A stretch of DNA of 30,521 nt. Origin: Oscillospiraceae bacterium. GTDB taxonomy: Bacteria; Bacillota; Clostridia; Oscillospirales; Ruminococcaceae. Every line of letters starts with the position of its first letter. The stretch's first letter is position 1. The stretch spans positions 1 through 30,521 of the forward strand of contig JAHHUA010000004.1 of assembly GCA_020024235.1 (NCBI GenBank), given 5' to 3'. This document shows, in pieces, positions 23,273 through 30,521 of this stretch. A model generated the notes under the pieces. That model had not been told where the DNA came from, ran no database searches, and worked only from the letters and a program-made list of their open reading frames with translations. Made by a program: the position numbers and the translations under genes.

Positions 23273-24076
23273 ATGAAATTTATATCCTCAAAGGATAACA
23301 ATAAGATTAAAGAAATAACCCGGCTTTTATCTTCCAAAAAAGAAAGGAATGATAAAGGTCTGTTTGTGGTTGAAGGAGTCAGAATTTGCTATGACACAGC
23401 CTGTGGAAAAGTCAAAATTAAAGATGTTTTTGTAACACAGGGCTGTATGGAAAAATTCCCAAGAGAAACCGAAACCATACTTAAAGTTTCTAAGGAGCAT
23501 TATGAAATTACCACGGAAATTGCAGGAAAAATTTCCGATACCAAAACACCGCAAGGCATATTTTGTATTTGTGAAATGCCTAATAATGATGTCAAACTAA
23601 ATTCAAAGGGAAATTATCTCATGCTTTGTTCACTACAGGATCCGGGAAATATAGGCACTATCATAAGAACCTGTGAAGCTTTTAAAACCGATGGACTTAT
23701 TATGACAGCAGACTGCCCGGATATATACAGTCCAAAGCTTGTGCGTTCCACTATGGGAGCAGCCTTCAGACTTAATATAATAATATACCCGAATGTCCAA
23801 ACAGCCTGCAAAGCACTTAAAGATATTGGAATAAAAATATATGCGGCAGCATTAAAAAAGGATTCAAAACTCATTACAGATATTAAATTCCATGGCGGAA
23901 ACTGTATTATGATAGGCAATGAGGGCAATGGACTTTCAGATGATGAAATTAATTTAGCTGACGAAAAAATTATAATACCTATGAATGAGGAAAGCGAATC
24001 TTTAAATGCAGCAGTGGCATCTTCGGTTTTTGCCTGGGAAATGTTTAAAGGAAAGATTGAAAAGGAAAGTATTTAA
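23273..24076 (+). CDS. TrmH/SpoU-family RNA 2'-O-methyltransferase
   Basis: A SPOUT-class methyltransferase of 267 residues that probably methylates a ribose in 23S rRNA or tRNA with S-adenosylmethionine. The N-terminal substrate-binding domain (KFISSKDNNKIKEITRLLSSK, KGLFVVEGVRI) is of the L30e-like type found in YsgA/RlmB relatives. The knotted catalytic domain has all three motifs: LQDPGNIGTIIRTCEAF, IGNEGNGLS and IPMNEESESLNAAVASSVF. Start: ATG 23273 with GAGGGG ten bases upstream; the frame is open further upstream to a TTG at 23210, but that lies in the rplT terminator. It is followed by dprA after 2 bases. The exact target nucleotide cannot be read from sequence. Confidence 0.9.
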   Translation: MKFISSKDNNKIKEITRLLSSKKERNDKGLFVVEGVRICYDTACGKVKIKDVFVTQGCMEKFPRETETILKVSKEHYEITTEIAGKISDTKTPQGIFCICEMPNNDVKLNSKGNYLMLCSLQDPGNIGTIIRTCEAFKTDGLIMTADCPDIYSPKLVRSTMGAAFRLNIIIYPNVQTACKALKDIGIKIYAAALKKDSKLITDIKFHGGNCIMIGNEGNGLSDDEINLADEKIIIPMNEESESLNAAVASSVFAWEMFKGKIEKESI

Positions 24077-24078
24077 AA

Positions 24079-25251
24079 ATGGTTGAAAGTTTCTATTGGA
24101 TATGGATACAGGAATTGTTTGGAATAGGTAGCAGAAGAGCAGAACAATTTTTATCTTTGGGAATATCACCCGAAGATTTTTATAATATGAAGGAAAATGA
24201 AATCAGACATTTTGGAATATTTAATGAAGGCGAAATAACCAAAATAAAAAATACTACTTTAACAAATGCAAAAAAGATACAGGAACAGGCATACAAATTT
24301 GGAGCGGATATAATAACTCCGGATAATCCCATGTACCCTGTCAGACTTAAAAATATATATTCTCCTCCCCTTACTTTATATGTAAAAGGAAAGCTTCCCG
24401 ATGTGGATAATAATTTATCCATAGCTATGGTGGGAACTCGTGAATGTACTAATTACGGAAAAGCCGCAGCAGAATATATCACTGAAGGTTTAGCCAAAGC
24501 AGGTGTTGTAATTGTAAGCGGACTGGCTGTGGGGATAGATGGAATTTGTCACCAAACTGCATTAAACTATAAAACCAAAACTATTGCAGTGGTGGGAAAC
24601 GGTATAGAAAACACTTATCCTCAAACTAATTTAGATATAAGAAACAGTATTATAAACGGTGGAGGAGCAGTAATTACAGAGTATAAACCCTGTACTCAAA
24701 CCATGGGATTTAATTTTCATATGAGAAACAGAATTATTTCAGCTTTATCTTCCGGTGTATGTGTGGTTGAAGCCGGAAAGAAAAGCGGAACTTTAATAAC
24801 AGCTGCACATGCACTTTCTCAGGACAGAGATGTATTTGCAGTTCCGGGAAGTATATTTGAAAAGAACAGCTACAGTGCAAATAAATTAATTCAGCAGGGA
24901 GCTAAGGCTGTAACCTGTGCAGAAGATATATTGGAAGAATATCTGGAATATAAAAATTATATATTAACAGAAAATATAAGAGAAGAAACAGAAAATATAA
25001 AAAATGAAAATTCGCAAATTAGTTTTAATACAGAAACAGTCAGTCATGAGAAAAAACACAGAAAAAAAGCTCCGTCTTATTTAAACAGCATACAGGCGGC
25101 AGTTTTTAACTGTATATCTGAAGGAGAAAAAACCAAGGAGGAAATCAGTGTTATGACTGATATACCGGTGGAAAAAGTCTTGTCAGCTATAACTCAACTG
25201 GAGATATTCGGTGAAATCAAAAGCAGCAACGGAAATAAATTTTCTGTATGA
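24079..25251 (+). CDS. dprA: DNA-processing protein DprA
   Basis: Loads RecA on incoming single-stranded DNA during natural transformation. 390 residues: an N-terminal helical SAM-like part (about 1-75), the Rossmann-type core (about 80-290) with MVGTRECTNYG, VSGLAVGIDGICHQTAL, GGGAVITEY, HMRNRIISALSSGVCVVEAG and SGTLITAAHALSQDRDVFAVPG, and a C-terminal winged helix (about 330-390; IQAAVFNCISEGEKTKEEIS). A polar linker rich in Glu, Asn and Lys joins the two. Start ATG 24079, 2 bases after the methyltransferase stop, with AAGGAAAG upstream. Widely kept in Clostridia that are not known to be competent, so presence does not prove transformability. topA follows, as in most Firmicutes. Confidence 0.95.
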   Translation: MVESFYWIWIQELFGIGSRRAEQFLSLGISPEDFYNMKENEIRHFGIFNEGEITKIKNTTLTNAKKIQEQAYKFGADIITPDNPMYPVRLKNIYSPPLTLYVKGKLPDVDNNLSIAMVGTRECTNYGKAAAEYITEGLAKAGVVIVSGLAVGIDGICHQTALNYKTKTIAVVGNGIENTYPQTNLDIRNSIINGGGAVITEYKPCTQTMGFNFHMRNRIISALSSGVCVVEAGKKSGTLITAAHALSQDRDVFAVPGSIFEKNSYSANKLIQQGAKAVTCAEDILEEYLEYKNYILTENIREETENIKNENSQISFNTETVSHEKKHRKKAPSYLNSIQAAVFNCISEGEKTKEEISVMTDIPVEKVLSAITQLEIFGEIKSSNGNKFSV

Positions 25252-25259
25252 CTGTGATT

Positions 25260-25288
25260 TTTAAAAATTAATTTGTTTAATATATAAT
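25260..25288 (+). promoter_or_regulatory. Candidate promoter of topA
   Basis: TATAAT at 25283-25288, 27 bases before the topA ATG, with a weak TTTAAA at 25260-25265 seventeen bases upstream. It lies in the only real gap (64 bases) of the dprA-topA-trmFO-plsX run. The -35 is poor. Confidence 0.45.
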
Positions 25289-25315
25289 GTGAAACTTATA
25301 TAAAGGAGAATGTAA

Positions 25316-27394
25316 ATGTCAAATTTAGTAATAGTGGAATCTCCCGCAAAAGCCAAAACAATACAAAAGTATTTGGGAGAGGGATTTGAAGTAGTAGCTT
25401 CAAACGGACATATAAGAGATTTGCCAAAAAGCAAAATAGGCGTTGATATAGAAAATAATTTTGAACCTAAATATGAAAATATTAAGGGCAAGGAAAATCT
25501 TATTGCAGATTTAATGCACAAAGCAGAACTTTCTGATAAAATATATCTGGCAACGGACCCTGACCGTGAAGGGGAAGCTATTTCCTGGCATTTAGCTCAT
25601 ATTTTGGATTTGGATTTAGCAGATAACAACAGAATAACTTTTAATGAAATTACAAAAATAGGTGTAAAAACCGGTATGGAAAATCCCCGCAGTATTGATA
25701 TAAATTTAGTTAATGCACAACAGGCAAGAAGAATTTTGGACAGAATTGTGGGTTATAAGTTAAGTCCCTTTCTTTGGAGAAAAGTAAAAAGAGGACTTTC
25801 TGCAGGTCGTGTTCAGTCAGTTGTAGTAAGACTTATTGTGGACAGAGAAAAAGAAATAAAAAAGTTTAAGCCGGAAGAATATTGGTCCATTGATGCTAAA
25901 ATGACAGCTAAGGGCAGCCGTAAACAGTTTGAGGCTAAACTTGCATCTCATAACGGCAAAAAAATATCCATTAAAAATGAAGAACAGGCTACAGCCATTT
26001 TAAATGAAATTTCCGAAAGTGAATTTATCATAGATAAAGTAAAAACAGGTGTGAGAAAAAAATCTCCCGCACCTCCATTTACAACTTCCACACTTCAGCA
26101 GGAAGCATCAAGAAAACTGGGATTTCAAGCTAAAAAAACCATGAAGGCAGCTCAGGAGCTTTATGAAGGTGTGGAGATAGACGGTATGGGAGCTGTAGGT
26201 CTTATAACTTATATGAGAACCGACTCACTCAGAGTTTCTCAAGAAGCTATGAATGCGGCTGAGGAATACATTATTTCTACCTATTCCAAAGAATATGTGC
26301 CTTCATCACGCAGATATTATAAATCGAAATCAAGTGCACAGGATGCCCATGAGGCAATTCGTCCCACAATGCCAAACCTTACTCCCGATAAAGCAAAGAA
26401 GAATTTGACAAGTGAACAGTTTAAACTATATAAACTTATCTGGGAAAGATTTATTGCATCACAAATGGCAAATGCTTTGCTTAATACGGTTTCCGCTGAT
26501 ATTAAAGCCGGGGATTACACATTTAAAGCCTCCGGATACACAGTGGAATTTGACGGTTTCACTGTGCTTTATGAAGAAAGCAAGGACGAAAAAGAAGAAA
26601 ACAGCGTAGCATTGCCTCCACTTATAGAAGGAGATCCTGTTAAAGTTAAGGAAATTAAACCTAACCAGCATTTTACACAGCCTCCTGCAAGATTTACCGA
26701 AGCCTCACTTATTAAAACTTTGGAAGAAAACGGTATAGGCAGACCTTCTACTTATGCACCTACAATTACAACTGTAATTCAGCGTTCCTATGTGGAAAGA
26801 GAAGGGAAAACATTAAAACCCACAGTTTTGGGAGATGTAACCACTGAACTTATGGAAGAACAGTTTAAAAATATAGTTGATGTGGATTTTACCGCAAATA
26901 TGGAAAAAAGTCTTGATAATGTGGAAGAAGGTTCAGAGGATTGGGTAAAAGCTTTACAGGATTTCTACTATGAATTTTCCGAAACACTGGCTCAGGCTGA
27001 AAAAAATATGGAAGGGAAAAGAGTTAAAATTCCTGCTGAAGAAACAGATGAGGTTTGTGAAGTCTGTGGAAAGAAAATGGTTATTAAAATAGGCAGATTT
27101 GGCAAATTCCTGGCTTGTTCAGGTTTTCCGGAATGTACATTCACTAAGAAAATCATGACACCTGTACCGGGTAATTGTCCTGTGTGCGGCAAAAAAATAG
27201 TAGCTCAAAAATCAAAAAAAGGAAGAACTTTCTATGGTTGTGCAGGTTATCCCGAATGTAATTTCATGACTTGGGAAAAGCCATTGGAAGATAAATGTCC
27301 AAAATGCGGCAGTACTCTCTTTAAGAAAATGGGCAAATATGGTAAAGTACACTGCCTTAAAGAAGGCTGCGGATATGAAAAGGAGAACCAATAA
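25316..27394 (+). CDS. topA: DNA topoisomerase I (type IA)
   Basis: Relaxes negative supercoils by single-strand passage. 692 residues. TOPRIM domain at the start (LVIVESPAKAKTIQKYLG; acidic ATDPDREGEA), active-site tyrosine Y299 in GLITYMRTDS, the SAQDAHEAIRPT motif, and GRPSTYAPTITT. The C-terminus has three Topo-C4 zinc fingers (about 577-690): CEVCGKK...CSGFPEC, CPVCGKK...CAGYPEC and CPKCGST...CLKEGC. AAAGGAG lies upstream of ATG 25316. The stop codon shares one base with the trmFO start (TAATG), so translation is coupled. topA-trmFO is a well-known Firmicutes pair. Confidence 0.97.
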   Translation: MSNLVIVESPAKAKTIQKYLGEGFEVVASNGHIRDLPKSKIGVDIENNFEPKYENIKGKENLIADLMHKAELSDKIYLATDPDREGEAISWHLAHILDLDLADNNRITFNEITKIGVKTGMENPRSIDINLVNAQQARRILDRIVGYKLSPFLWRKVKRGLSAGRVQSVVVRLIVDREKEIKKFKPEEYWSIDAKMTAKGSRKQFEAKLASHNGKKISIKNEEQATAILNEISESEFIIDKVKTGVRKKSPAPPFTTSTLQQEASRKLGFQAKKTMKAAQELYEGVEIDGMGAVGLITYMRTDSLRVSQEAMNAAEEYIISTYSKEYVPSSRRYYKSKSSAQDAHEAIRPTMPNLTPDKAKKNLTSEQFKLYKLIWERFIASQMANALLNTVSADIKAGDYTFKASGYTVEFDGFTVLYEESKDEKEENSVALPPLIEGDPVKVKEIKPNQHFTQPPARFTEASLIKTLEENGIGRPSTYAPTITTVIQRSYVEREGKTLKPTVLGDVTTELMEEQFKNIVDVDFTANMEKSLDNVEEGSEDWVKALQDFYYEFSETLAQAEKNMEGKRVKIPAEETDEVCEVCGKKMVIKIGRFGKFLACSGFPECTFTKKIMTPVPGNCPVCGKKIVAQKSKKGRTFYGCAGYPECNFMTWEKPLEDKCPKCGSTLFKKMGKYGKVHCLKEGCGYEKENQ

Positions 27395-28701
27395 TGGTTA
27401 CGGTTATAGGGTCAGGTTTGGCGGGATGCGAAGCCGCTTGGGCACTGGCTGAACGAAATATTTCAGTCAGACTTATTGAAATGAAGCCTTTAAAATATAC
27501 ACCTGCCCATAAATACGAAGGATTTGCAGAACTTATCTGCTCAAATTCCCTAAAAGCCATAAGACTTGGTTCTGCGGCAGGTATGTTAAAAGAAGAAATG
27601 AGAATTTTAGGTTCCATAACTATGGAAGCGGCGGAAAAAACCTCTGTAGGAGCAGGTGGAGCCTTGGCTGTGGACAGAGAAAAATTCTCCGATTATATCA
27701 CTGAAAAAATAAAATCTCACCCTTTGATAGAAACAGTATGTGAAGAAGTGAATGAAATTCCCCATGGTGATGTGATTATAGCCACAGGGCCACTTACTTC
27801 TGATAATCTGTCCAATGATATTAAAAAACTTTTTTCCACTGAATATTTAAATTTTTTTGATGCAGTGGCACCCATTGTTTCTTTTGACAGCATAGATATG
27901 AACAAAGCTTTCTTTGCCTCCAGATATGAAAAAGGAGATGCAGATTATATTAACTGTCCTTTTAATAAGGAAGAATATGAGGCTTTTTATGAGGAGTTGA
28001 TAAATGCAAAAACAGCTCCTTTAAGTGATTTTGACAGGAAGATTTTTAAGGTTTATGAAGGCTGTATGCCTATTGAAGTTATGGCAAAAAGAGGTGCTGA
28101 TACAATGAGATACGGCCCTTTAAAACCTGTGGGTATAAAAGACCCCAAAACCGACAAAAGACCATGGGCAGTGGTACAGCTTAGAAAAGAAAATGCAGAA
28201 GGCAGTATTTATAATATAGTGGGTTTTCAGACAAATCTGAAATTCGGTGAACAAAAGCGTGTATTTTCTATGATACCGGGCCTTGAAAATGCTGAATTTA
28301 TGCGTTACGGAATAATGCACCGAAATACATTTATAAATTCACCAAAACTTATAAACCCCACTTTTGAAATAAGAAACAGAGAGGGACTTTATTTTGCGGG
28401 GCAGCTTACCGGAGTGGAAGGTTACATAGAATCAGCGGCATCGGGAATTTTAGCGGGTATAAATATGAGTCGTCGACTTAAAGGAAATGAACAGCTTATT
28501 CTTCCCAAAACCACTATGCTTGGAGCATTGGCAGCCTATATAAGCGATGAAAACAATGAAAACTTTCAGCCTATGGGCTGCAATATGGGAATACTCCCTG
28601 AAATGCCCGAAAGAATAAGAGATAAATCACTGAGATATGAGGAAACAGCAAAAAGAGGAATTGCGGATTTAAAAGAATACCTGAAAGAGAGGAATTTTTA
28701 A
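27394..28701 (+). CDS. trmFO: tRNA (uracil-54-C5)-methyltransferase, folate/FAD-dependent TrmFO
   Basis: Makes ribothymidine at position 54 of tRNA with methylenetetrahydrofolate as carbon source and FAD as reductant. 435 residues. N-terminal FAD-binding VIGSGLAGCEAAWALAE, IEMKP, the catalytic segment ELICSNSLKA with C49, EEMRILGS, and a second conserved cysteine in VYEGCMPIEVMA. Near the end, GLYFAGQLTGVEGYIESAASG is the GidA/TrmFO hallmark. The starting ATG overlaps the topA stop by one base. It is much shorter than MnmG (GidA, about 630 residues), which excludes that relative. Confidence 0.96.
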   Translation: MVTVIGSGLAGCEAAWALAERNISVRLIEMKPLKYTPAHKYEGFAELICSNSLKAIRLGSAAGMLKEEMRILGSITMEAAEKTSVGAGGALAVDREKFSDYITEKIKSHPLIETVCEEVNEIPHGDVIIATGPLTSDNLSNDIKKLFSTEYLNFFDAVAPIVSFDSIDMNKAFFASRYEKGDADYINCPFNKEEYEAFYEELINAKTAPLSDFDRKIFKVYEGCMPIEVMAKRGADTMRYGPLKPVGIKDPKTDKRPWAVVQLRKENAEGSIYNIVGFQTNLKFGEQKRVFSMIPGLENAEFMRYGIMHRNTFINSPKLINPTFEIRNREGLYFAGQLTGVEGYIESAASGILAGINMSRRLKGNEQLILPKTTMLGALAAYISDENNENFQPMGCNMGILPEMPERIRDKSLRYEETAKRGIADLKEYLKERNF

Positions 28702-28705
28702 CGCT

Positions 28706-29746
28706 ATGAAAATTGTAATTGACGGATTTGGCGGAGATAATGCACCCTTAGATGTACTTTTGGGTGCCGCAATGGCAGTAAAAGAATATAATGTGGATAT
28801 AATTGTTACAGGTGATGAAAATAAGCTGAAAGATATGGCAAAAGAACATAATATATCCCTTGACAGAATTGAAATAGTTCATGCTCCCACAGTAATTCCG
28901 GTGGAGGAAGAACCTTCTTTAATTGTGAGAAAATATAAGGACTGTTCTATGAGTGTAGGACTTTATAAACTGAGAAATGATGAAGCTGATGCCTTTGTTT
29001 CTGCAGGCAGTACAGGTGCTTTAATAGTCGGGGCTACTACTGTTGTAGGCAGAATTAAAGGTATAAAAAGAGCTGCAATCGGTACTGTTGTACCAACACT
29101 TGCAGGAGAACATGACTCATATCTTCTTATAGATGCAGGCGGAAACTCCGAGTGCCGCCCCGAAATGCTGGCACAGTTTGCTGTAATGGGCAGTGCTTAT
29201 ATGAACAAAATTCTAGGCAGAGAAAACCCAAGAGTGGGACTTCTCAACATAGGTACGGAAGAAACAAAAGGTCTGGAACTTCAGGTAAATGCTTATCAGA
29301 TTCTTAAAAAATCTCCGGTTAATTTTATAGGTAATGTGGAAGGAAGAGGACTTCCCCTCTGTGAATGTGATGTTGCAGTAACTGATGGTTTTTCGGGAAA
29401 TATAGCTCTTAAAATTACTGAGGGTATGGCTATTTCCTTCGGCAAAAAGCTCAAAAAGATATTTAAGAAAAATATGCTTACAAAAATGGGAGCTTTGTGT
29501 GTAAAAGACGGAATTGGTGAAATAAAAGAACTTATGGATACCTCAAAAGCCGGAGGTGCACCTATTTTGGGGCTTAAAAAGCCTGTTATTAAGGCTCATG
29601 GAAATTCCAACCCTGAAGCCTTTAAAAATGCTGTAAGACAAGCTATTTTATGTGTTGAACAAAATGTATCGGGTGAAATTTCACAGTCTTTGGAAAAACT
29701 AAATATCGAAACAAAAGAAACAAACACAGAACCCATAGAACAATAA
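28706..29746 (+). CDS. plsX: Phosphate acyltransferase PlsX
   Basis: Converts acyl-ACP and phosphate to acyl-phosphate, the first step toward phosphatidic acid with PlsY. 346 residues. Recognisable: MKIVIDGFGGDNAP at the N-terminus (usual form xDxMGGDxxP, with F in place of M), FVSAGSTGALIVGA, LIDAGGN, GLLNIGTEETKG, FIGNVEGRGLP, VAVTDGFSGNIALK and GAPILGLKKPVIKAHGNS. It starts 4 bases after trmFO, with GAGAGG upstream inside the trmFO end. In most Firmicutes plsX is linked with fabD, acpP and rnc; here acpP is absent and rnc follows after a 194-base gap. Confidence 0.96.
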   Translation: MKIVIDGFGGDNAPLDVLLGAAMAVKEYNVDIIVTGDENKLKDMAKEHNISLDRIEIVHAPTVIPVEEEPSLIVRKYKDCSMSVGLYKLRNDEADAFVSAGSTGALIVGATTVVGRIKGIKRAAIGTVVPTLAGEHDSYLLIDAGGNSECRPEMLAQFAVMGSAYMNKILGRENPRVGLLNIGTEETKGLELQVNAYQILKKSPVNFIGNVEGRGLPLCECDVAVTDGFSGNIALKITEGMAISFGKKLKKIFKKNMLTKMGALCVKDGIGEIKELMDTSKAGGAPILGLKKPVIKAHGNSNPEAFKNAVRQAILCVEQNVSGEISQSLEKLNIETKETNTEPIEQ

Positions 29747-29751
29747 AATAC

Positions 29752-29809
29752 TAAAGCTGCTGTAATTTAGTTTATATCTGGATTATTAGGACTTTTTACA
29801 GCAGCTTTA
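29752..29809 (+). repeat. Perfect 14-bp hairpin after plsX, no T-run
   Basis: TAAAGCTGCTGTAA (29752-29765) is the exact reverse complement of TTACAGCAGCTTTA (29796-29809), with a 30-base loop. It is followed by AAAAAAATC, not Ts, so it does not fit a standard intrinsic terminator on the + strand, although a role in ending plsX mRNA is still possible. Confidence 0.8.
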
Positions 29810-29821
29810 AAAAAATCATAC

Positions 29822-29882
29822 TTTTAGGTTTTACCATGTGCTTTTCTTTGCAAATACGAAGTTCACAGGGTAAAACTTAAAA
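29822..29882 (+). repeat. rnc: Second long hairpin upstream of rnc
   Basis: Bases 29822-29835 (TTTTAGGTTTTACC) pair with 29869-29882 (GGTAAAACTTAAAA): 14 pairs, one of them G-U. Above a 2x2 internal loop GTG (29838-29840) pairs with CAC (29864-29866), and CTT (29846-29848) with AAG (29859-29861). There is no T-run. It lies 58 bases before the rnc start and could be in the rnc 5' leader. Confidence 0.7.
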
Positions 29883-29940
29883 ATCTGAAATAATCATAAT
29901 TTATTATGTTTTTATTAAAAATGCAGAAAGGAGAAAATTT

Positions 29941-30521
29941 ATGACATTTGAAGAAGTAATAGGATATAAATTTAAAAATAAAAAATACATGAATATAGCT
30001 TTGACTCATTCATCCTATGCCAATGAATCAAAGGAAAAAATCACCCATAACGAAAGACAGGAATTTTTGGGAGATGCGGTACTTTCCATTGTAGTTTCAG
30101 ATTTTTTGTTTAATCACTCCCATTTGGCAGAAGGAGATTTAACTAAACTCAGAGCCGCTATTGTATGCGAAAAATCTTTGTATAGATTTGCCTTAAAAAT
30201 AAATTTAGGAAAATATCTGCAATTAGGCAAAGGTGAGGATATGAACGGCGGCAGAGAAAGACCTTCCATTTTAGCTGATGCTTTTGAAGCAGTTATTGCT
30301 GCCATATATTTGGACGGCGGAATGGAACCTGCCGCAAATTTTATACTTCCATTTGTAAAAGATGCTTTGGAAAATGAAAAGCGTTTAAGTTTTAAAGATT
30401 ATAAAACTATTCTCCAGGAAATTATCCAACAAAATCCGGAAGAAAAATTAAGCTATGTTTTAGTTAAAGAAGAAGGCCCTGACCATGATAAAACCTTTGA
30501 AGTGGAAGTTCATCTTAATTC
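29941..30521 (+). CDS. rnc: Ribonuclease III (3' end cut by window edge)
   Basis: Cleaves double-stranded RNA in rRNA processing and mRNA turnover. 193 complete codons are present with no stop, so the gene continues past the window. The endonuclease domain is complete: ALTHSSYANE, the signature NERQEFLGDAVLS (metal-binding E and D; Q where most have L), and LADAFEAVIAAIYLDGG with the second acidic pair. KDYKTILQEIIQQ then leads into the double-stranded-RNA-binding domain, which is cut. AGGAG lies 7 bases before ATG 29941. It follows plsX after a gap with two long hairpins. No confident promoter is seen (TATTAT at 29902-29907 lacks a -35). Confidence 0.95.
   Translation, partial: MTFEEVIGYKFKNKKYMNIALTHSSYANESKEKITHNERQEFLGDAVLSIVVSDFLFNHSHLAEGDLTKLRAAIVCEKSLYRFALKINLGKYLQLGKGEDMNGGRERPSILADAFEAVIAAIYLDGGMEPAANFILPFVKDALENEKRLSFKDYKTILQEIIQQNPEEKLSYVLVKEEGPDHDKTFEVEVHLN

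Noticed and set aside
29836..29880. A 14-codon ATG frame (MCFSLQIRSSQGKT) in the plsX-rnc gap, a possible leader peptide
   Set aside because: No Shine-Dalgarno, and the start lies just inside the second hairpin; too short to support without expression data.
1..30521. CRISPR arrays, insertion sequences, prophage genes, tRNA or rRNA genes, defence systems
   Set aside because: No regularly spaced repeats, transposase, integrase, capsid or restriction/toxin proteins, and no tRNA-like fold were seen; the region reads as continuous core genome.
29941..30521. Gln in place of Leu in the RNase III signature (NERQEFLGDA) as a sign of inactivation
   Set aside because: The metal-binding acidic residues are intact, and this substitution, as far as I recall, occurs in other clostridial RNase III proteins.

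Overview
This window looks like the chromosome of a low-GC Gram-positive bacterium of the class Clostridia (Bacillota). The DNA is AT-rich, AGA is the main arginine codon, and strong AGGAGG-type ribosome sites are common. The gene clusters are ones typical of Clostridia: recJ-rel-dtd-MBL hydrolase-hemZ, tig-clpP-clpX, infC-rpmI-rplT and dprA-topA-trmFO. A more precise taxonomic placement is not possible from this sequence alone. I see no insertion sequence, prophage, CRISPR array, tRNA or rRNA. It is a dense core-genome region, almost all on the + strand.

Layout. (1) 1-7722: a tight run of recJ (5' end cut by the window), rel (ppGpp synthetase/hydrolase), dtd, an MBL-fold hydrolase, hemZ and a short nucleoside kinase, with overlaps or gaps of only a few bases. 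(2) 7733-8620: a two-gene unit with its own promoter, coding for a coiled-coil/zinc-ribbon protein and a bactofilin, ending in a strong terminator. (3) 8624-11221, minus strand: clpB preceded by a perfect CIRCE operator, which implies HrcA heat-shock control. (4) 11493-14121: rbgA, rnhB, yraN-like and a metallophosphoesterase. (5) 14235-17617: tig, then clpP-clpX, i.e. ribosome-associated folding followed by the ClpXP protease. (6) 17757-18449, minus strand: an XRE-type regulator divergent from a histidine phosphatase gene, with palindromes between them; then cobO (corrinoid adenosyltransferase), a DUF975 membrane protein and a YwqG/DUF1963 protein. (7) 21823-23220: the infC-rpmI-rplT operon with a clear promoter, a structured leader ending in a terminator (L20-leader type), and an infC that very probably starts at AUU. 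(8) 23273-29746: a SpoU-type RNA methyltransferase, dprA, topA, trmFO and plsX. (9) 29941-end: rnc (RNase III), cut by the window, after a 194-base gap holding two 14-bp hairpins that have no U-tract.

Working together: most genes serve translation and RNA (dtd, rbgA, infC, rpmI, rplT, SpoU methylase, trmFO, rnc), DNA maintenance (recJ, rnhB, dprA, topA), protein quality control (clpB, tig, clpP, clpX) and stress signalling (rel). I found no clear new multi-gene system. The points most worth checking are regulatory: the twin hairpins before RNase III, the AUU start with an in-frame ATG merged into its Shine-Dalgarno, CIRCE on clpB, and the operator-like palindrome over the XRE gene's own -35 box.
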